From Neurospora intermedia (Eukaryota; Ascomycota; Sordariomycetes; Sordariales; Sordariaceae): a stretch of 64,000 nt of DNA. The DNA lies in NCBI GenBank assembly GCA_037102815.1, contig BTPP01000005.1:1302001-1366000 (forward strand). Direction: 5' to 3'. Shown piece after piece: positions 1-15,615 of the stretch. How positions within the stretch are numbered: the first letter of the stretch is position 1; every line of letters starts with the position of its first letter. Position numbers and translations under genes: made by a program. Under the pieces are notes generated by a model. That model saw nothing but the letters and a program-made list of their open reading frames with translations. It had not been told where the DNA came from and ran no database searches.

Positions 1-309
1 GGGATATCGTCTGGCCACAATGTGGTAGTATAGAGGGCAATACCAGTTGGAATACAGTCGCTTGTTGAAGCAGCTTTGAGTTGGTTATTTTCTTTTGATT
101 TTCTCGTCGTGTGAATAGCACATCCCTTACCTCACATGCACATGGATCGATGTGAATGACATCTGAAGAGTGACACCCCTTAACACTGATTGCGCCTTCC
201 TCCCTTTCTCCTTTTCTCCATTCTCAACGCAACAACGCAACTTGAAATCGATGCCTTCCTAATATTACACATCGAACACTCGCACCTTCCACGCGTTTAA
301 GCGAGCTGG

Positions 310-353
<44 letters not shown>

Positions 354-3300
354 AAAGGCAACAACGACGACGACGACGACAACCACGACCCCGTGACCCC
401 GTCTCTGTTCGTCTTCGCGAAGTACGGTCAAGGGCGACGAACGAACGAATGAGAAAAGCCAGGAGGAGGTTATTGGTCACGGGATAATCAAAGTCAAGCA
501 TAAAACGCATGTATGGCTTCGGCTTTCATCACTTCCATGTTCAGTCGAGTCCTTACATACATACGAACCTAACGAACGAGCGAGCTAACGAATCCTCCCA
601 CTTGAGGCGTGGATGGGCTCGTAGATGGAGCCCTCTTTTTGCTCCTCCTCCGTAGTCGCAGTCGCAGTCACAGACCTACCACAGGGGCAGTTCGTCGGTC
701 GGTGTTTTGCTTTCTTTCTTTCGCGTCAGCCAAGAAAAGAAGATGGAGTCATGGAGGTGGAGCGGAGCTGTATCGTATCGTATTGTAACGGATTTCCAGT
801 CAGGTCTCCAGTTCTCCAGACTCCACGCCCGCGATCTCGGGATCTCACACACACCCACACACCGTTCGGTATTTGGTACGTGCATTGATGTATTGATGGG
901 TTGAGATTATCACGTTATGCTTTCCACTTCTGTCCTCTGTATGGGAACAGATAGAATTACTGTCAAGCTGTGGATGTGGTACACTAACGGCAGTCATAGT
1001 GATCAAGTGGGATAAATATACCACTCAGCGGTGAGAGTCCGACTGGCGATGAACATTCACCGTCTCCGTAAAACGATGTCATCATCACACAAAAGAACTT
1101 GAACACAGCCTCTTTCAAAAATACGGACTCTGGAAGTCCGTTTCGTTTTCGCAACTGTCATGTTTCAAGCTTTTCCCCGAACGAACGGGGAAAGTCAAGT
1201 CTATCGGAGTGCAGATCCGGGGAAAATGCAACTGACAAAAGGCTTGGCATTCAGGGCGGCAAAAGAGGCCTTGCTTTCTGATTGGACGCTTCCTCTGGCG
1301 TTACATCTCAGACGGGACTCTTTCTACTGCGTAACAACTGGACTGGGCGGACGGTTGGATGGACGGATCGATGGAGGAAGCATGCATACCTATCAATCAA
1401 TGCGAATGAAATTGACTCGATGGAGGGCGAGCGTGGCTTTGCATCTTGTTTCGGAAGGACACGCCCGTTGTTGGTTTCGAATTTAAGGTTAGTGGAAGTC
1501 AAAACCTGGGGCAGAAAATGTACCAAGATAGACATCCTTTGATCCGGGGAGAGTCAAATCTGTTCGGTACCCCAGAGAGAGCTTTTGCCTAGAAAAGCAG
1601 GTTGTAGTGTAGTGTATTATAGTTCTTCCATGAACATCTAGAAATCCACCGCTCTGGACAAAAATACTAACTGTGTTCGAAAGTGCTTGCTTGAATAAGC
1701 ACACATTAATTTCTCATTTCAATGTTTCTTTTTTTCCAGATTACAAACACTTTGCGCCGTACCTATATCTATGCATGCCTTATCTCTTCTCTCCTCGCGG
1801 GGTCCTGAACGACTCGTGGCTATACAGTCAGTCACCATCTCCACAAATATCCGGTCAGCCGGAGGAGGGTCGTGGTACTTACCTAGTCTGCAGCCTGTAG
1901 TGTACAGTTGTGTAGTACATAGTTGGGGCCAGGAGGACTGACCCAACCTGAACTGGGAGTTCTCCAATCATCATCGTCACCAGACTCTGGTTCTCTTCTA
2001 CAATACAGTATGATCTGCACTGTAATGCAGGTTCGTTGGTTGACTCGGCTGCATTGGATGGCGGCGGCCCCCATGCCGTGCTGCCTGCGCTCGTGGCTTT
2101 CACATGCCTTTTTCCATCCAAAAGAATGCGGCATCAGCGGCAGCCGTCTGAACAGTTATGCCATGTATGTACCTTACCTACTGCGGTCTGATGCACGTGC
2201 ATTTTCTTGACATTAGCAGGTAGACTACATCCTTTCTCTTATCAACATAAAATGTATCTTTGACAAGGCACAATCTCTTTGTAGAAAACAATCCAAGGGA
2301 AAAGACTTGTAAACGAGATGGACGAGGTCCAGTGGAGTTCAACCCCAGAATGGGGCACAGGCTTGGCCTGGATTCTTCTGGAGCTGGACCCATGCCCGTC
2401 CAAGTCCCAGTGGTCACCCCGCAATCTGGATGGAGTCTCCTCGAGCCAATGAGACCCACTCGGCACGACTCGTCTCATCCCGTCGTCCAAGTCCCACGAA
2501 TGCCGTCCGCAGTCGCACACTACCGTCGCCTTTGACGGCCTCCGCTTGTCCGAGCAAGATCCCCACGATCCCCTTCCAACGTCCACTTGGCTGTGATACC
2601 CTACGCCGCCGCCGCCGCTCGTCACTGGCCAGCCAAAGAAGCAAGCTAGCCTGCACATCTTCTCGCTCCTCGCTTCTCGGGCCGCCGCGATCCAGTCCAC
2701 CGAACGTCTCTCTCTCTGCAACTGGAACCTCGCGCCTTCAAGCCCTCAAAGTTACCGGCGAAAACGAGTAGTGTATCTTACCCGTACCCGCTGCCTTGCA
2801 CTACATACCCATTTTCAGGTACGTAACCAAGGTATCTTTACCATCCCCCCGGTCAGGCCAAGGGCTCGACGACCACCACAACGTCATTGTCGCCAAGGGG
2901 TGTGAACGACAATCCCATCCCATCTCCAGCACATGCTTTGATCCTACGGAAAAAGGGCTTAATGGGTTTTAGTTTAGTCTGGGGAACACGTGTGGCCATG
3001 ACCAAGGCAGCTGACCAGTGACCACATAGGGCTACAGCTATTCAGGACTCATAAGATACTTTGGAAACTCAGAGAGGGTTTGCCTATTTTGGGAGCTAGC
3101 AATCATCCATCTACTCTCATCTTGATTCGAAAATTCCAATCTTGATCCATCCTACCATCATCCTCATCCATCGCCCAAGAGGTCTGATACCACCGTATAT
3201 TCTACTACCGAAAGAAAGAACTCGAGATTGGTTGGAACCTTCGCTATCTGTTACGGTACGTTGTACATCCCCTGCTTGAGCTTCCCTTCTTTGCTTTTGT

Positions 3301-4126
3301 CAGACCCTACGGGCTACGGCAGTTCCACGCATCTGGACCAGTTGGGCGCATTCCATATCGGGTGCTCGGACTTGCGGAGAAAACAAGACGAACCCCTGAA
3401 GATTGGACGGGTTACCGCTACATTCACGGTATTCACACCCCCAGGGGGGCACTTCCACCTGCAGATGCGCACACCATGGCTGGAGGAGGGCCACCGAGCG
3501 AGCTACCACATGCTCCAGTGCCACCTCTCGCTGTCACAACAACCCTCGGCGTCGTCTTTTGGTGCCTCGAACTGCTATCTCGGGCTCTTCTTACTCCTCC
3601 ATGGGAACAAGAGGTAGTTCCACTTCGTCCCCAGAGCTTCATGACTGTCACTCACTGTACACACTTCCCGGCTTGTCCGCTACCTACGTCTGTGGGTCTG
3701 GCGCTGTTCTTCGCTCTCGTCTGCCTGCTCCCCTTGCTCCCCTTGCTCCCCTCACCATACCCATGCGGCTTACATACACCCTGGCAATGTACCGGGGTAC
3801 ATCGGATACCCTCCTCTCCAGAGTCCCCTCCCCGGCTCCCACTTCCCCTTCGTATAGTTATACCTTCATAAGCCCGGCCGAGAACCGGACTCTTTCCCTA
3901 TCTTACATCCTCACGTTTTTCTTCAAAAAGATATCCAGACCGCCGATTTTATTTCCAGTGGCATACCGCCTTATTGTCTTCAAGCAAGACTAAAACGCCA
4001 TTTTTCTCCCATACAACCTTGCGTGGCTTCAGCATTAGCACTCGAGTCTCACCTTGATACGCCTAACTACTACGCTCATACATACACACAGCCTGGAGCT
4101 ACCTCGCACCAAACTAAACTGACACA
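1..4126. other. Intergenic region upstream of the carnitine acetyltransferase gene; no supported gene
   Basis: Only short, overlapping reading frames with no recognisable domain, no consistent splice structure and biased composition are present on either strand. The last few hundred bases before 4127 are pyrimidine-rich and probably hold the promoter and leader of the acetyltransferase gene. The stretch also contains a 42-base adenine run at 310-351. A rapidly evolving or non-coding transcript cannot be excluded by reading alone. Confidence 0.6.
310..351. repeat. Poly(A) homopolymer, 42 bases
   Basis: An uninterrupted run of A is seen on the + strand, followed by G and four more A. There is no retroelement-like sequence upstream and no target-site duplication that I can see, so this is treated as a mononucleotide microsatellite rather than the tail of a retrocopy. 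Confidence 0.9.
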
Positions 4127-7023
4127 ATGACTCTTACTGAAGTTCGCACTTTCACTCCTCCGAGAGCTTTCGGTGACGCTATCAGCCAACCAGTTGTCAC
4201 ACCAGTTATCACAACTTCGACAACACCGCGCTCCATCCCCGAACTCCAGATCACACTTAAGCCCGCCATCAGCCCATCACCAAAAGCACGTCAGAACAGC
4301 ATGGCCTCCACTCCCGAAGAAAAGTCCAAAGGCGGCGTAACATTTGCCCACCAGGACAAGCTCCCGAAGCTTCCTATCCCAGAACTTGAAAGCACCTGCC
4401 AGAGATATCTCGCCTCCCTAAAACCGCTTCAGACCCACAGGGAACATGCCGAGACAAGGCGCGCCGTTCAGGAGTTTCTTCAAACAGATGGCCCCGAGCT
4501 GCATGAAAAGTTGAAGAAATATGCTGAGGACCAAACAAGCTATATCGAGCAGTTCTGTACGTTTCCTCCGACACAAAGGCCCTTTACAGTCCATGTTTGG
4601 CTAACACGTCTTCAGGGTATGATTCGTACCTCAACTACGACAACCCCGTCGTTCTCAACTTGAACCCCTTTTTCTTGCTCGAAGATGATCCGACACCGGC
4701 TCGCAACAACCAAGTCACTCGGGCCGCCTCCTTGATTGCGTCGGCTTTGGAGTTTGTAAGGGCAGTCCGCAGGGAGGAGCTTCCACCAGACACTGTCCGG
4801 GGAACCCCCCTAGACATGTACCAGTACTCGCGCCTCTTTGGTACCGCTCGTGTCCCCACCGATTCCGGATGCCAGATTCAACAAGATGACAAGACGAAGC
4901 ACATTGTCGTCATGTGCCATGGCCAGTTCTACTGGTTCGATGTTTTGGACGATAACTCCGATGCCATCATGACCGAGAAGGATATCGCCATTAACCTCCA
5001 GACCATCGTCGACGATGCCCGACAAACTCCAATCCAAGAGGCTGCCAAGAGCGCCCTCGGTGTCTTGAGCACAGAGAACCGGAAAGTCTGGTCGGGACTG
5101 CGGGACGTCCTGACGAGGGATCCCGGTTCCAATAACGCCGACTGCCTGAGCATAGTCGACAGTGCTCTCTTCGTTGTCTGCCTGGATTATACAGAGCCAA
5201 CCACCGCTGCTGCTCTTTCTCAGAACATGCTTTGTGGCACCAGCGAGATTGAGAAGGGTGTCCAGATTGGCACCTGCACCAACCGCTGGTACGACAAGCT
5301 TCAGATCATCGTGTGCAAGAACGGCAGCGCCGGTATCAACTTTGAGCACACTGGTGTCGACGGCCACACCGTGCTACGGTTCGCCAGCGACATCTACACC
5401 GACACCATCCTCCGCTTTGCCCGGTCCATCAATGGCAAGGCTCCCTCGATGTGGGCTTCAACGAGTCCCGACCCGTCGAAGCGTGACCCTGAGAGCTTCG
5501 GAGACGTGAGCACCACCCCCCACAAGCTCGAGTGGGACATGGGTCCCGAGCTCAGCGTGGCCGTCCGCTTCGCCGAGACCCGCCTGGCCGATCTCATTGA
5601 GCAGAACGAGTTCCAATGTCTCGACTTCCACGGCTACGGCAAGAACTTCATCACCTCCATGGGCTTCTCCCCAGACGCCTTTGTGCAGATGGCCTTCCAA
5701 GCAGCCTACTACGGCCTCTACGGCCGCGTCGAGTGCACCTACGAGCCTGCCATGACCAAAATGTTTCTGCACGGTCGCACCGAGGCCATCCGTACTGTCT
5801 CGGACGACTCAGTCAATTTCGTCCAGACTTTCTGGGCCGACGCCCCCGGCGACGCCAAAATCGACGCCCTCCGCAAGGCCTGCCAGGCCCATGTCAACAA
5901 GACCCGCGACTGCGCGAAAGCCCAGGGTTGCGATAGGCACTTGTACGCCATGCTTTGCCTCTGGCAGCGGATGCAGGACGACGACGCGGCCAGCACTACC
6001 ACCGACAACAGCATGAACGGCTATTCCTTCGAAGACGGCTCCATCATCGGCTCGCCATCCAAGGACTCTGTCTTCTCCCAATCCATGGAGTCCCAGTCTG
6101 TCAACGGCGGTGGTCGCGAACGTACCGACTCCATCAACTCCCACATCTCCGCCACCCCCTCCCAACGCGGCGGTGTACCTCAACCACTACCCGCCATCTT
6201 CGCCGACGCCGGCTGGGACAAACTCAACACCACCATCCTGTCCACTTCCAACTGCGGCAACCCGTCCCTCCGACACTTTGGCTTCGGCCCCGTCTCCGGC
6301 GAAGGGTTCGGTATCGGCTACATCATCAAAGACGAGTGCATCTCCATCTGCGTATCGTCTCGCCATCGTCAGACCCGCCGCTTCGTTGACACTTTGGAAT
6401 CCTACCTGCTTGAGATCCGCCGCATTTTGCGCATCGCTGCAAGGAACGCCGCCTCCGCCGGTGGTGTTGGTGCCAACGGTACTGCCGCAAACAAGGGTAT
6501 GAGCAGGGCTCGGGAGATCGACGCGGCCGCTATCAACCAGAATGGACAGGAAAAGCTGGCTCGCCCCAAGATCGGAAACAGGATCAAGTCGAGGGGGAGG
6601 TTGATCACGGGTCAAAGCAGCGGGCTTATGGGTCACGGAGGACCAACGAGCATGTACACCAATGGAGGCGGCGGCAGCAGTGTAGGGAACATTAAGGGAG
6701 CGGGAGGGGGCAGTGTTAGTAGCGCGATGGAGGAGAGCGTGGTGATGAGTGAGGATGATGAGATTGGTGGTTGTAAGTTTTTTCTCCCCTTACCCTTATT
6801 GACAGTGGACCGAGTAAGTGGCTAACTGATATGCTTCGTTCTTCTGACAGATGGGTTCTTCGACGCCGGTATGCTCCAGCAAGCGCTCAAGGCGCGCCAA
6901 CAGGCTCACTACCACCATCATTCCCACAACCATGATAGCAGCAGTGATGACCGGGGTAACCAGAGCAGACAAAGGAGGAGCAGGAGGGATGTGGGCAAGA
7001 AGTTACCTTTGATTGATTACTAG
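4127..7023 (+). CDS. Carnitine O-acetyltransferase, Yat2/FacC-type (3 exons)
   Basis: This enzyme transfers acetyl groups between CoA and carnitine so that acetyl units can move between peroxisome, cytosol and mitochondrion; it is needed for growth on acetate and fatty acids. Exons are 4127-4556, 4616-6772 and 6851-7023, giving 919 residues. Donors are GTACGT and GTAAGT, and both introns have a CTAAC-like branch site. Joining exons 1 and 2 creates the family motif EQFWYDSYL. The catalytic histidine sits in EHTGVDG (His about 388). The C-terminal half carries FLHGRTE (about 527-532) and the STSN segment. The length matches yeast Yat2 (about 920) rather than Cat2/AcuJ (about 640-670). There is no C-terminal peroxisomal tripeptide (it ends LIDY) and no obvious mitochondrial presequence, so a cytosolic enzyme is inferred. 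A Ser/Gly-rich low-complexity insert lies about 625-680 and a His/Ser/Arg-rich tail ends the protein. The family is sure; the Yat2 sub-type rests on length and missing targeting signals. Confidence 0.93.
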
Positions 7024-7252
7024 TAGCCTCCCGCTAAACATTTCCCCGATTATTTTTTTTTCGTTTGGTCTTTTAGGGTTTAAGGTCATGGCTGGGTTAG
7101 CGCTGTTTTTTTTTTTTTTTCTTTTCTTTTGAATGTTCATGGATTCTAAAGTACCACGATACACAGATGATACCTACAGTTGAGACAGAGAGAGAGATGG
7201 CATGTTTTGAGGCGTACCGTACATATCACCCTCCTAGGACGCGCCTGCGGTG

Positions 7253-7258
7253 AATAAA
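7253..7258 (+). terminator. Probable polyadenylation signal AATAAA
   Basis: A canonical AATAAA lies 230 bases after the acetyltransferase stop codon, a usual distance in filamentous fungi. Fungal 3' ends often lack a strict hexamer, so its use is inferred. Confidence 0.45.
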
Positions 7259-7775
7259 ATCTATTCTCAGTTTGGTGTTTTACTTGTCTACTCAGTTCTT
7301 TTGTACACTGAAAAATTGCGTTACCGACAGAAAGTGATGAAGGCTGCTTGAATGTTCATTGAACCTGGGGATCTAATCTAAAGACCAAGTACAACAATTG
7401 AGGATAAGGAAAACTTGAGCCAGATACCTAACAAAGACACAAAAAGAAATAACATCTTGACGACCTAGAACGGACAAACCCCCTGAGACCGACCAAAGCA
7501 TCAGTATCTATTCAGCAGAGGTAAATTAAACTAAACCATACCAGACCCACAGACACAGAGAATGCCGTCGATAAAAGATGATGGAGGATAATAATGCATG
7601 CATGATTTCGTTGATAGAAAACGGTATAAAAAATTTCAATTAACTCTCTTCCCAGAGTCCATATGCCAAATGCCAAAATAAAACTCCTCTTCCTTTTTGT
7701 CCTTTTCCCCCCCTCCTTTCTGAATCCGGATCCAGGCACCGGTAAGTACTAGGTATAATATACCTTGGATTACTA

Positions 7776-8023
7776 CTGCCCCTCCTCCATCACCATCTTC
7801 TTTGCTTCCCTGTCTTTACCTCTACCCCGACGCCGCCCTCTCCTCGTTCCCCTCTTCTTTTTCTTCAGGCTCTCCTTCTCCTGCTTCTCATCATTGTTCT
7901 CAGCAGAAGAGGTCGTACCGGCGCGGGCGATGTTCTCTGTCACGTGTACGAGCGGCGGGCGACTCGGCTTCTCTTTCTCGGTATCCTTGGTCTCTTCACC
8001 ACGACCACTACCATCAGGTACCA

Positions 8024-8055
<32 letters not shown>

Positions 8056-8096
8056 GAAGAAGACTTGTTCTTTCTCTTCCTGTTTCTAAAACGCCA
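7776..8096 (-). other. In-frame Lys/Arg-rich open stretch directly after the PRP43 stop codon
   Basis: Reading on past the PRP43 stop (8097-8099) in the same frame gives 107 further sense codons before the next stop at 7773-7775. The translated stretch begins WRFRNRKRKNK, then has four Ser and eight Ala from a GCT repeat, then an acidic/basic low-complexity segment ending in KKKKRGTRRGRRRGRGK. It has no domain. It may be ordinary 3' UTR that happens to be open. The stop codon lies inside the hexamer GTTAGT, which could also act as a weak 5' splice site, so an alternative C-terminus by splicing or read-through is possible but unproven. Confidence 0.3.
8029..8052. repeat. CAG/CTG trinucleotide microsatellite
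   Basis: About eight CAG triplets in a row on the + strand. On the - strand they read GCT and encode the alanine run in the open stretch downstream of PRP43. Confidence 0.85.
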
Positions 8097-11506
<3,410 letters not shown>

Positions 11507-14072
11507 ATGTCTTCAAATCGCGGGTTCAACCCCGAGTCCGAGTCTTTCGAGCAACGGCCGCCCTTTTACATTGGCCAGCATGATGTCCAACGACATGAGT
11601 CGCCCACTGACAATCAGTACGGCCAGATCTTGGACAGTGGTGTAAGTCTTTCTTCACATAAAGTAGGAAGAGAAGGAAGAACGAGCAACAGCAAAAAATA
11701 CTAACACACATGAGATGAGATAGTTCAACTTTGTCACCACCCCCATCACCAACGAGCACTTTCACCAGCGCGTGATCGACTTGTACAAGAGCCATCTCCA
11801 AGAACGGGAACAGTGGGTCACCGAACGGGGACTCACTGACGCCCAAAAGGCCAACCCTTCGCTGCCACTTCCTACGGTCCCTACCTTGACTGACGACGAT
11901 ACATCCCTGTTTCCCAGCAGCTATGTTGGCTCTCTCATCGCTTACGCCAGCCCATGGATCGATCTCTGTTCTGCCGATCCCATCATCTCAGACATCTCCC
12001 GTCAGGTGCTGAACCTCGAGCTCGCCTACGCCAACTTCTGCGGCTCCAGGACCATCATTATCCCCGGCCCAAGACAGGACGATGGCCGTGCCGTTGCTCA
12101 GTATGCACGTGCCATTCAGGAGGCTCAGGAAGTCGGTGGTCGTGTGAATCTGGTCATTCACTTGCCCATGTACCGCGAGCCTGGTTTGGAGGAGGAGGCA
12201 GAGACGCTTTCTTCTCTCCTTGCTGGTGACGGTAGTAGCAGCTCCAACTCCAAGGAGGCCGTCAAGACCGATGCTGTCAAGGGCACCGAGATCGACCTCT
12301 TCAGCACCTGGGACAGTTGGCACACCATCCGGACCGTCTGCAAGTACAGCGGTCGTCTGTTTGTTGCCCTGCGCATTCCCAAGCGGGTACCTGAAAAGGA
12401 CCTGCAGGAGCGCTGGTTCTCCGAGCCGCTGCACTACCTGACTCTCGATAAGAAGATCTTCTCGCTGAACAAGGCCGGTCATCCTTCCCTTACCCGCCAT
12501 CACCAAGACTTGATCAACCGCTATATGCGCCTCAAGAACCACCCGTGGCTAATCCTGATTAATGTCGGTCCGTCGGCGGAAAGTCTTGTCGAGGCCCCCA
12601 GCAAGATGGAGGTTGACTTCCCTCCTTTGTCTGAGGCTAGCAAGGCAGTCAAGGAGAACCGCAAGCCGTATGCTCCTCCCTACAACGAGTACGTCGACTA
12701 CATGAAGTACCTCGAGAGACACCAGCCCCCTTACTCGGCCATGGAAACTCCTTCGCTCGTCAGCTTCCAGGACTGGCTCCAGTCCCCTCTCCAACCGCTC
12801 TCGGACAATCTCGAGTCGGCCACGTATGAGGTCTTTGAGGGTGATCCGGTCAAGTACGATCAGTACGAAAAGGCCGTGGCCGAGGCCATGCTCGAGTGGA
12901 AGAAGTACAACCGTCCAATCTCCTCCGTGACGCCCGAGACGCCCGACGGCAAGGACCTGATTGTGGCCGTCGCCGGCGCCGGCCGCGGCCCCTTAGTCGC
13001 CCGCGTTCTCCGGGCCGCCGCATCCACCAACACTCCTATCCAGCTCTGGGCTCTGGAGAAGAACCAGAACGCCTACGTCTACCTCCTGCGCCGCAACAAG
13101 CGCGAGTGGAACAACTCGGTAACGGTGATCAAGACCGACATGCGCGAGTGGGAAGGTCCTCGCCTCGCAGCCAACCCCAACATCATCACCAAGCTCGACA
13201 TCCTCGTGACCGAGCTCCTCGGTTCCTTTGGCGACAACGAGCTTTCCCCGGAATGCCTCGACGGCATCCAGCGGCACATTGCCCGCCCGCACGGCATTTC
13301 CATCCCCTACTCGTATACCGCCCATCTCTCGCCCATCGCGCACCCGCGCATCTTCGCCGACCTGTCCAACCGCGTCGTCAGCGACCCCAACGCCTTCGAC
13401 ATCCCCTGGGTGACACGCCTGTTCCAGCTCGCCTACGTGGCCCAAAAGGTGCCCAAGCACGGCCGGTTCCAGCAGGCCTGGGAGTTCGTGCACCCCGTCG
13501 AGGTGTCGCGGGCCGACGACTTTTCTGCCCAAAACGGGCGGGCGCGCAAGTATGTTACTCACGGCAGCGGCAGCATGTACGGCTCCAGCGGCATCAACGA
13601 GCATAATGCTCGGCACTGCCATTTGACGTTTGTGTGTCCCACGAGAGGTGTGATTCATGGCCTGGCGGGCTACTTTGAGAGTGTGCTGTATAAGCATCAG
13701 GAGGAGGGCGAGACGCCGGTGGAAATTAGTATCTTGCCGGATCAGATTGATCGGAAGAGCAAGGACATGATTTCTTGGTTCCCGATTTTCTTCCCTCTTA
13801 GAGTGAGTTTTCTTTCTTGTGCTTGACTCATCGCTCTTCGCTCCTGCTTTGGTGACGATTACTGACCCTGTTTCTTCGACGATAAATAGCAACCCCTCTA
13901 CTTCCCTCAAGACACCGAGCTAGAAGTCAGCATGTGGCGCCAGACCGACGACACCAGGGTATGGTACGAGTGGATGGTTGAAGTGTATGCTTGGGTGGGT
14001 CCCAAGACCCGTATCAAGGTTGGCGCTTCTGAGATGCACAGCAGTCGTAAGGTTGCCTGCATTTTTGGTTAG
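11507..14072 (+). CDS. PRMT5: Protein arginine N-methyltransferase 5 (PRMT5/Skb1/Hsl7 family; 3 exons)
   Basis: This is a type II arginine methyltransferase (symmetric dimethylation of histones, Sm proteins and others). Exons are 11507-11641, 11724-13802 and 13890-14072; introns open with GTAAGT and GTGAGT, all in phase 0, giving 798 residues. The N-terminal half corresponds to the TIM-barrel domain. PLQPLSDNLES and TYEVFEGDPVKY mark the approach to the catalytic core. VAGAGRGPLV (about 460-470) is the S-adenosylmethionine motif. ELLGSFGDNELSPE (542-555) supplies the two catalytic glutamates (542 and 551), spaced nine apart as in human PRMT5. The C-terminal beta-barrel ends with the RKVACIFG segment in exon 3. 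An Ala/Gly/Ser-rich low-complexity insert of about 25 residues lies near residue 200. Start choice: first ATG of the open exon, preceded by an A/C-rich leader. Confidence 0.96.
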
Positions 14073-15037
14073 AAGGAGAGGAAATGTAAAAACAGAGGTA
14101 TCTAGGTACCAACCAGTGGTGGTGGGCAAGGCTGGCTACCTAGGTCGGGTGTTAGGAGTGTGTATGCAGCTGGAACAAACGCTGCGAGGAAAAGGTCAAA
14201 AGTCTTGTTTTAGCGAAAGAATAAAAGTTTCGAAGTCAAATGGTGGATAAAATGTTCATAATTGGGAAGCCGCGCGATGTGTATGATGATGGTGACTGTC
14301 TTTGCCTGTAGTCGTGTGATGTATAGTCAAGTGGAAGTCGAGACTAACAAAAATTCACGCCACTCCCTCGTTCTCCCTTTTTTTTTAGTTGAGAAAAAGT
14401 ACCTGGAACCAGACGTCATTTCCCGTATGTCTAACTCAACCTGCCACTTCCTTTTCTTTACTCAGTAGATGATGTGTGGTCTTGACAGATTTTTGTTTCT
14501 TTCTTTCCTGTTAAGCTGAGTTGTTCCAACATCTTATTTTAGCCTTTATCTTCAAGGAAAGGGCCAGATGGCACATGCTCCTTCAACGGTCTTGCGCAGG
14601 AGATGCAACGAAGGTCTCTACCAGACAGACGGAGAGACGCTCGGTACCCACGCATCCATCCACCATTCACTCTCTTGAAGCAAAAACCCGCCCTTCCGTA
14701 CCACTCTCCACACCATGCGGGCCCGATATCATCAGAGCTATTGTTGCACCTTTCGTGAAGCGCACTTTCATCATTAGGAAACGAGTTTTCGCCGAGCGAG
14801 CGGGTGTGTTGTGGTTTGTGTGCTTCGGTTCGGCTCGGTTTGATTTGGTCGGTAGAGTAGATCCCATCTCTTCTTCTTCTTCTTCTTTTTCCCAGGGTAT
14901 TATAATCGGAACATCACGACCCCTCCCTCCTCACACATTCCTCCTGTCTGTTCTGCAATTCGCGCCCTTCACCACCCTGCCTGTCCGCTAGGCTACTACT
15001 ACCCTTTCATTTTCTCCTCCTGGTGGCGAGAGAACTT
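14073..15037. other. Convergent intergenic region between PRMT5 and SmF
   Basis: This 965-bp stretch holds the 3' ends of two convergent genes. It shows T-rich tracts and a short TTC repeat near 14,870-14,890. An open frame at 14521-14991 has no recognisable features and a composition unlike the neighbouring genes, so I see no gene here. Confidence 0.6.
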
Positions 15038-15615
15038 TCACTCTTCCATCTTGACGTCGCCACTTGTTTCTGCCTCGTCGGCCTTCTTGATGTAAAGAAC
15101 GTTGTTACACCTGTTATTTTAGCCCATAATGTTAGCATTCCGACCAGTTTACACGCGAGTGGGGATTGGGTCGTCCGTCTGGAAAGCAGTAGCAGTGGGA
15201 TATTTTCGGCGTGGACGTACCTGATCAGAACCTGCCCCAAGGCGCCCGTAAACTTGCGGTTGATGTACTCCTTTGTGTCGCTGAGCTGGATGTTCATGTA
15301 GCTGTCGATGCTCTGTTGTTTCACATGCACACACGCATTTCGTCAGCCTCTCTTTCTTTATTTCTTCGTTGCTCTTTGGCCCTGCCTGCTGGTTCACTCC
15401 TCCCCTCCCCTCTCCATCTCTTTTCATGACTGTGTATGCCAAAACCAAAGTCCAGCGGCAAAGGGGAGGCTAGATTGTAAGAAAGACATTGGATTAAAAA
15501 TACGTACAACAAGACGCCCAACATACTCCGTCTCTCCCCACTTCAAGCGAATCGTCACAAAGCTGTTGACGAGATCTTGGAGGAAGGGACGGGGGTTGAC
15601 TGGGACAAAAGACAT
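15038..15615 (-). CDS. SmF: Small nuclear ribonucleoprotein Sm F (3 exons)
   Basis: SmF is one of the seven Sm proteins that form the heptameric ring on U1, U2, U4 and U5 snRNAs. Exons on the - strand are 15615-15508, 15312-15221 and 15110-15038, totalling 273 nt and 90 residues, typical for SmF. Sm motif 1 reads RLKWGETEYVGRL, then SYMNIQL. Sm motif 2 after splicing reads GQVLIRCNNVLYI, the SmF form. A short acidic tail (ADEAETSGDVKMEE) ends the protein. Both donors are GTACGT. The second intron carries a GCTAAC branch site; the first intron, 195 nt, is long for this window and pyrimidine-rich. It is transcribed in the same direction as the Rtp1-like gene upstream. SmF rather than Lsm6 is preferred because of the N-terminal VNPRPFLQDL. 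Confidence 0.95.

Noticed and set aside
310-351. Poly(A) run as the tail of a retrocopy
   Set aside because: No gene-like or retroelement-like sequence upstream and no target duplication; treated as a simple repeat.
2242-2721. 159-codon open frame on the - strand
   Set aside because: Overlapped by other open frames, rich in Arg/Ser/Trp, no recognisable features.
3403-3993. 196- and 169-codon overlapping frames before the acetyltransferase gene
   Set aside because: Two overlapping frames of low-complexity Pro/Leu/Ser composition in a probable promoter and leader region; neither looks coding.
12993-13910. 305-codon open frame antisense to PRMT5
   Set aside because: A shadow of PRMT5 codon bias; no domain.
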